From Pseudomonadota bacterium (GTDB lineage Bacteria > Pseudomonadota > Alphaproteobacteria > Rhizobiales > Hyphomicrobiaceae): DNA of 5,961 nt. Positions 5,374-5,961 of this stretch are shown one piece after another (position 1 is the first letter of the stretch; each line of letters begins with the position of its first letter). Below the pieces are notes generated by a model. That model ran no database searches. It was not told the DNA's origin and saw only the letters and a program-made list of their open reading frames with translations. The position numbers and the translations under genes are program-made. The DNA lies in the NCBI GenBank assembly GCA_023428365.1, contig JAEYYQ010000495.1, positions 1 to 5,961 of the forward strand, in the 5' to 3' direction.

Positions 5374-5898
5374 ATGCGCCTTGCCTACTTCCGGGCGATG
5401 GATCTTCTCCATCGTGCCTGCTTGATCGGTGCTGGAATTGCACTGGTTGTTATCACTCTCATTATTCCTTGGGGCGTTTTCACACGCTACATTCTGAACA
5501 GCGCTTCGTCCTGGCCGGAACCCTTGGCGATTTTGCTGATGATCGTGCTGTCTTTCCTATCGGCGGTCGTCTGCTATCGCGAGCATATCCATCTCGCCGT
5601 GGGAATGCTGCCCAACACTCTGACCGGATCGGCCCGCACAGCACTGGGAATCGTAATCGAGGCAGGCATGGCAGGGATGAACCTGTTCCTGCTCTACTAC
5701 GGCATCAATCTGGTCAAGCAGACCTGGTATCAGTCGATCGCGGAGTTTCCTGTCGTCTCGGTCGGCGTTTCGTATCTTCCCCTTCCAATCTGCGGTCTGA
5801 TCACGCTTCTGTTTATCATCGAGCGCTTCATGAAGGGCGACTGGTTCCCGGCCCCGCACGCGCCGGATGATGAACTGAACACCATTTCAGCCGAATAG
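5374..5898 (+). CDS. dctQ: TRAP transporter small membrane subunit (DctQ family)
   Basis: This 174-residue inner-membrane protein has four predicted spans, about 15-37, 48-68, 90-113 and 131-150, the standard DctQ topology and length. The family pattern is visible as FTRYILN after span 1, SSWPEPLAILLMIVLSFLSA leading into span 2, and YREHIHLAVGML (68-79), which matches the H-I-x-V/A-x-x-L motif after span 2. DctQ binds the large DctM permease and is needed for uptake, though it does not itself bind the ligand in known systems. GGGGAG at 5362-5367 lies 6 nt before the chosen ATG; a second ATG at 5398 lacks such a site. The C-terminal tail after Phe152 is polar and cytoplasmic in style. dctM follows after 17 nt. 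Confidence 0.93.
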   Translation: MRLAYFRAMDLLHRACLIGAGIALVVITLIIPWGVFTRYILNSASSWPEPLAILLMIVLSFLSAVVCYREHIHLAVGMLPNTLTGSARTALGIVIEAGMAGMNLFLLYYGINLVKQTWYQSIAEFPVVSVGVSYLPLPICGLITLLFIIERFMKGDWFPAPHAPDDELNTISAE

Positions 5899-5915
5899 CA
5901 GAGCCAGAGTTCATC

Positions 5916-5961
5916 ATGGACGCCTTCGTACTCATCGGCTCATTCATTGTCGCCTGCCTTC
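5916..5961 (+). CDS. dctM: TRAP transporter large permease, 5' end only (DctM family)
   Basis: The ATG at 5916 opens a frame that runs off the window after 15 codons, reading MDAFVLIGSFIVACL, a hydrophobic beginning typical of the first DctM span. Its place 17 nt after dctQ is where dctM stands in TRAP operons. DctM would be the 12-span permease that carries the ligand and the coupling ion. Only a weak AGAG (5906-5909) precedes the start, so translation may be coupled to dctQ. The identification rests mostly on gene order. Confidence 0.8.
   Translation, partial: MDAFVLIGSFIVACL

Overview
The window looks like chromosomal DNA of an alphaproteobacterium. The Rhizobiales, Bradyrhizobium/Afipia/Rhodopseudomonas-like, are the most likely source. 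This rests on the GC-rich sequence, the strong preference for G or C at third codon positions, clean AGGAG-type ribosome binding sites, and the mix of TRAP transporter, FadR-type regulator, glutathione S-transferase and PaaK-like ligase genes. The taxon is inferred from gene style only; no rRNA or marker gene is present.

Left part (1-2400), all on the + strand. It starts with the last 20 codons of an unidentified gene, followed by a GC-rich hairpin. Next come a 42-residue single-span membrane protein (142-270), a glutathione S-transferase family protein (329-979), and a PaaK/phenylacetate-CoA-ligase-like protein (1095-2333). The last has lost the usual Ser/Thr/Gly phosphate-binding loop but keeps the other adenylation landmarks. 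A 12-bp hairpin at 2368-2399 separates this block from the convergent gene that follows.

Right part (2427-5961) is a coherent sugar-acid module built around a divergent promoter region (4074-4298). On the - strand lie a FadR-type GntR regulator (4073 to 3291) and, 51 nt downstream, a short-chain dehydrogenase that closely resembles uronate dehydrogenase (3239 to 2427). On the + strand lie the three TRAP transporter genes in standard order: periplasmic binding protein dctP (4299-5303), small membrane subunit dctQ (5374-5898), and the first 15 codons of the large permease dctM (from 5916).

How it likely works: the TRAP system imports a hexuronate such as galacturonate or glucuronate. The dehydrogenase oxidises it with NAD+ to the aldarolactone. 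The FCD-domain regulator senses the acid or a product and controls both arms from the shared intergenic region. Several inverted repeats, a possible near-leaderless promoter for the regulator, a hairpin just before the dctP ribosome binding site and a 9-bp stem-loop between dctP and dctQ suggest layered control. The later enzymes (aldarolactone isomerase, dehydratase, ketoglutarate semialdehyde dehydrogenase) are not in the window and may lie beyond dctM. I found no mobile element, CRISPR array, tRNA or rRNA. The most unusual items are the P-loop-less PaaK-like protein and an Asn where the characterised uronate dehydrogenase has a substrate-contact Ser.
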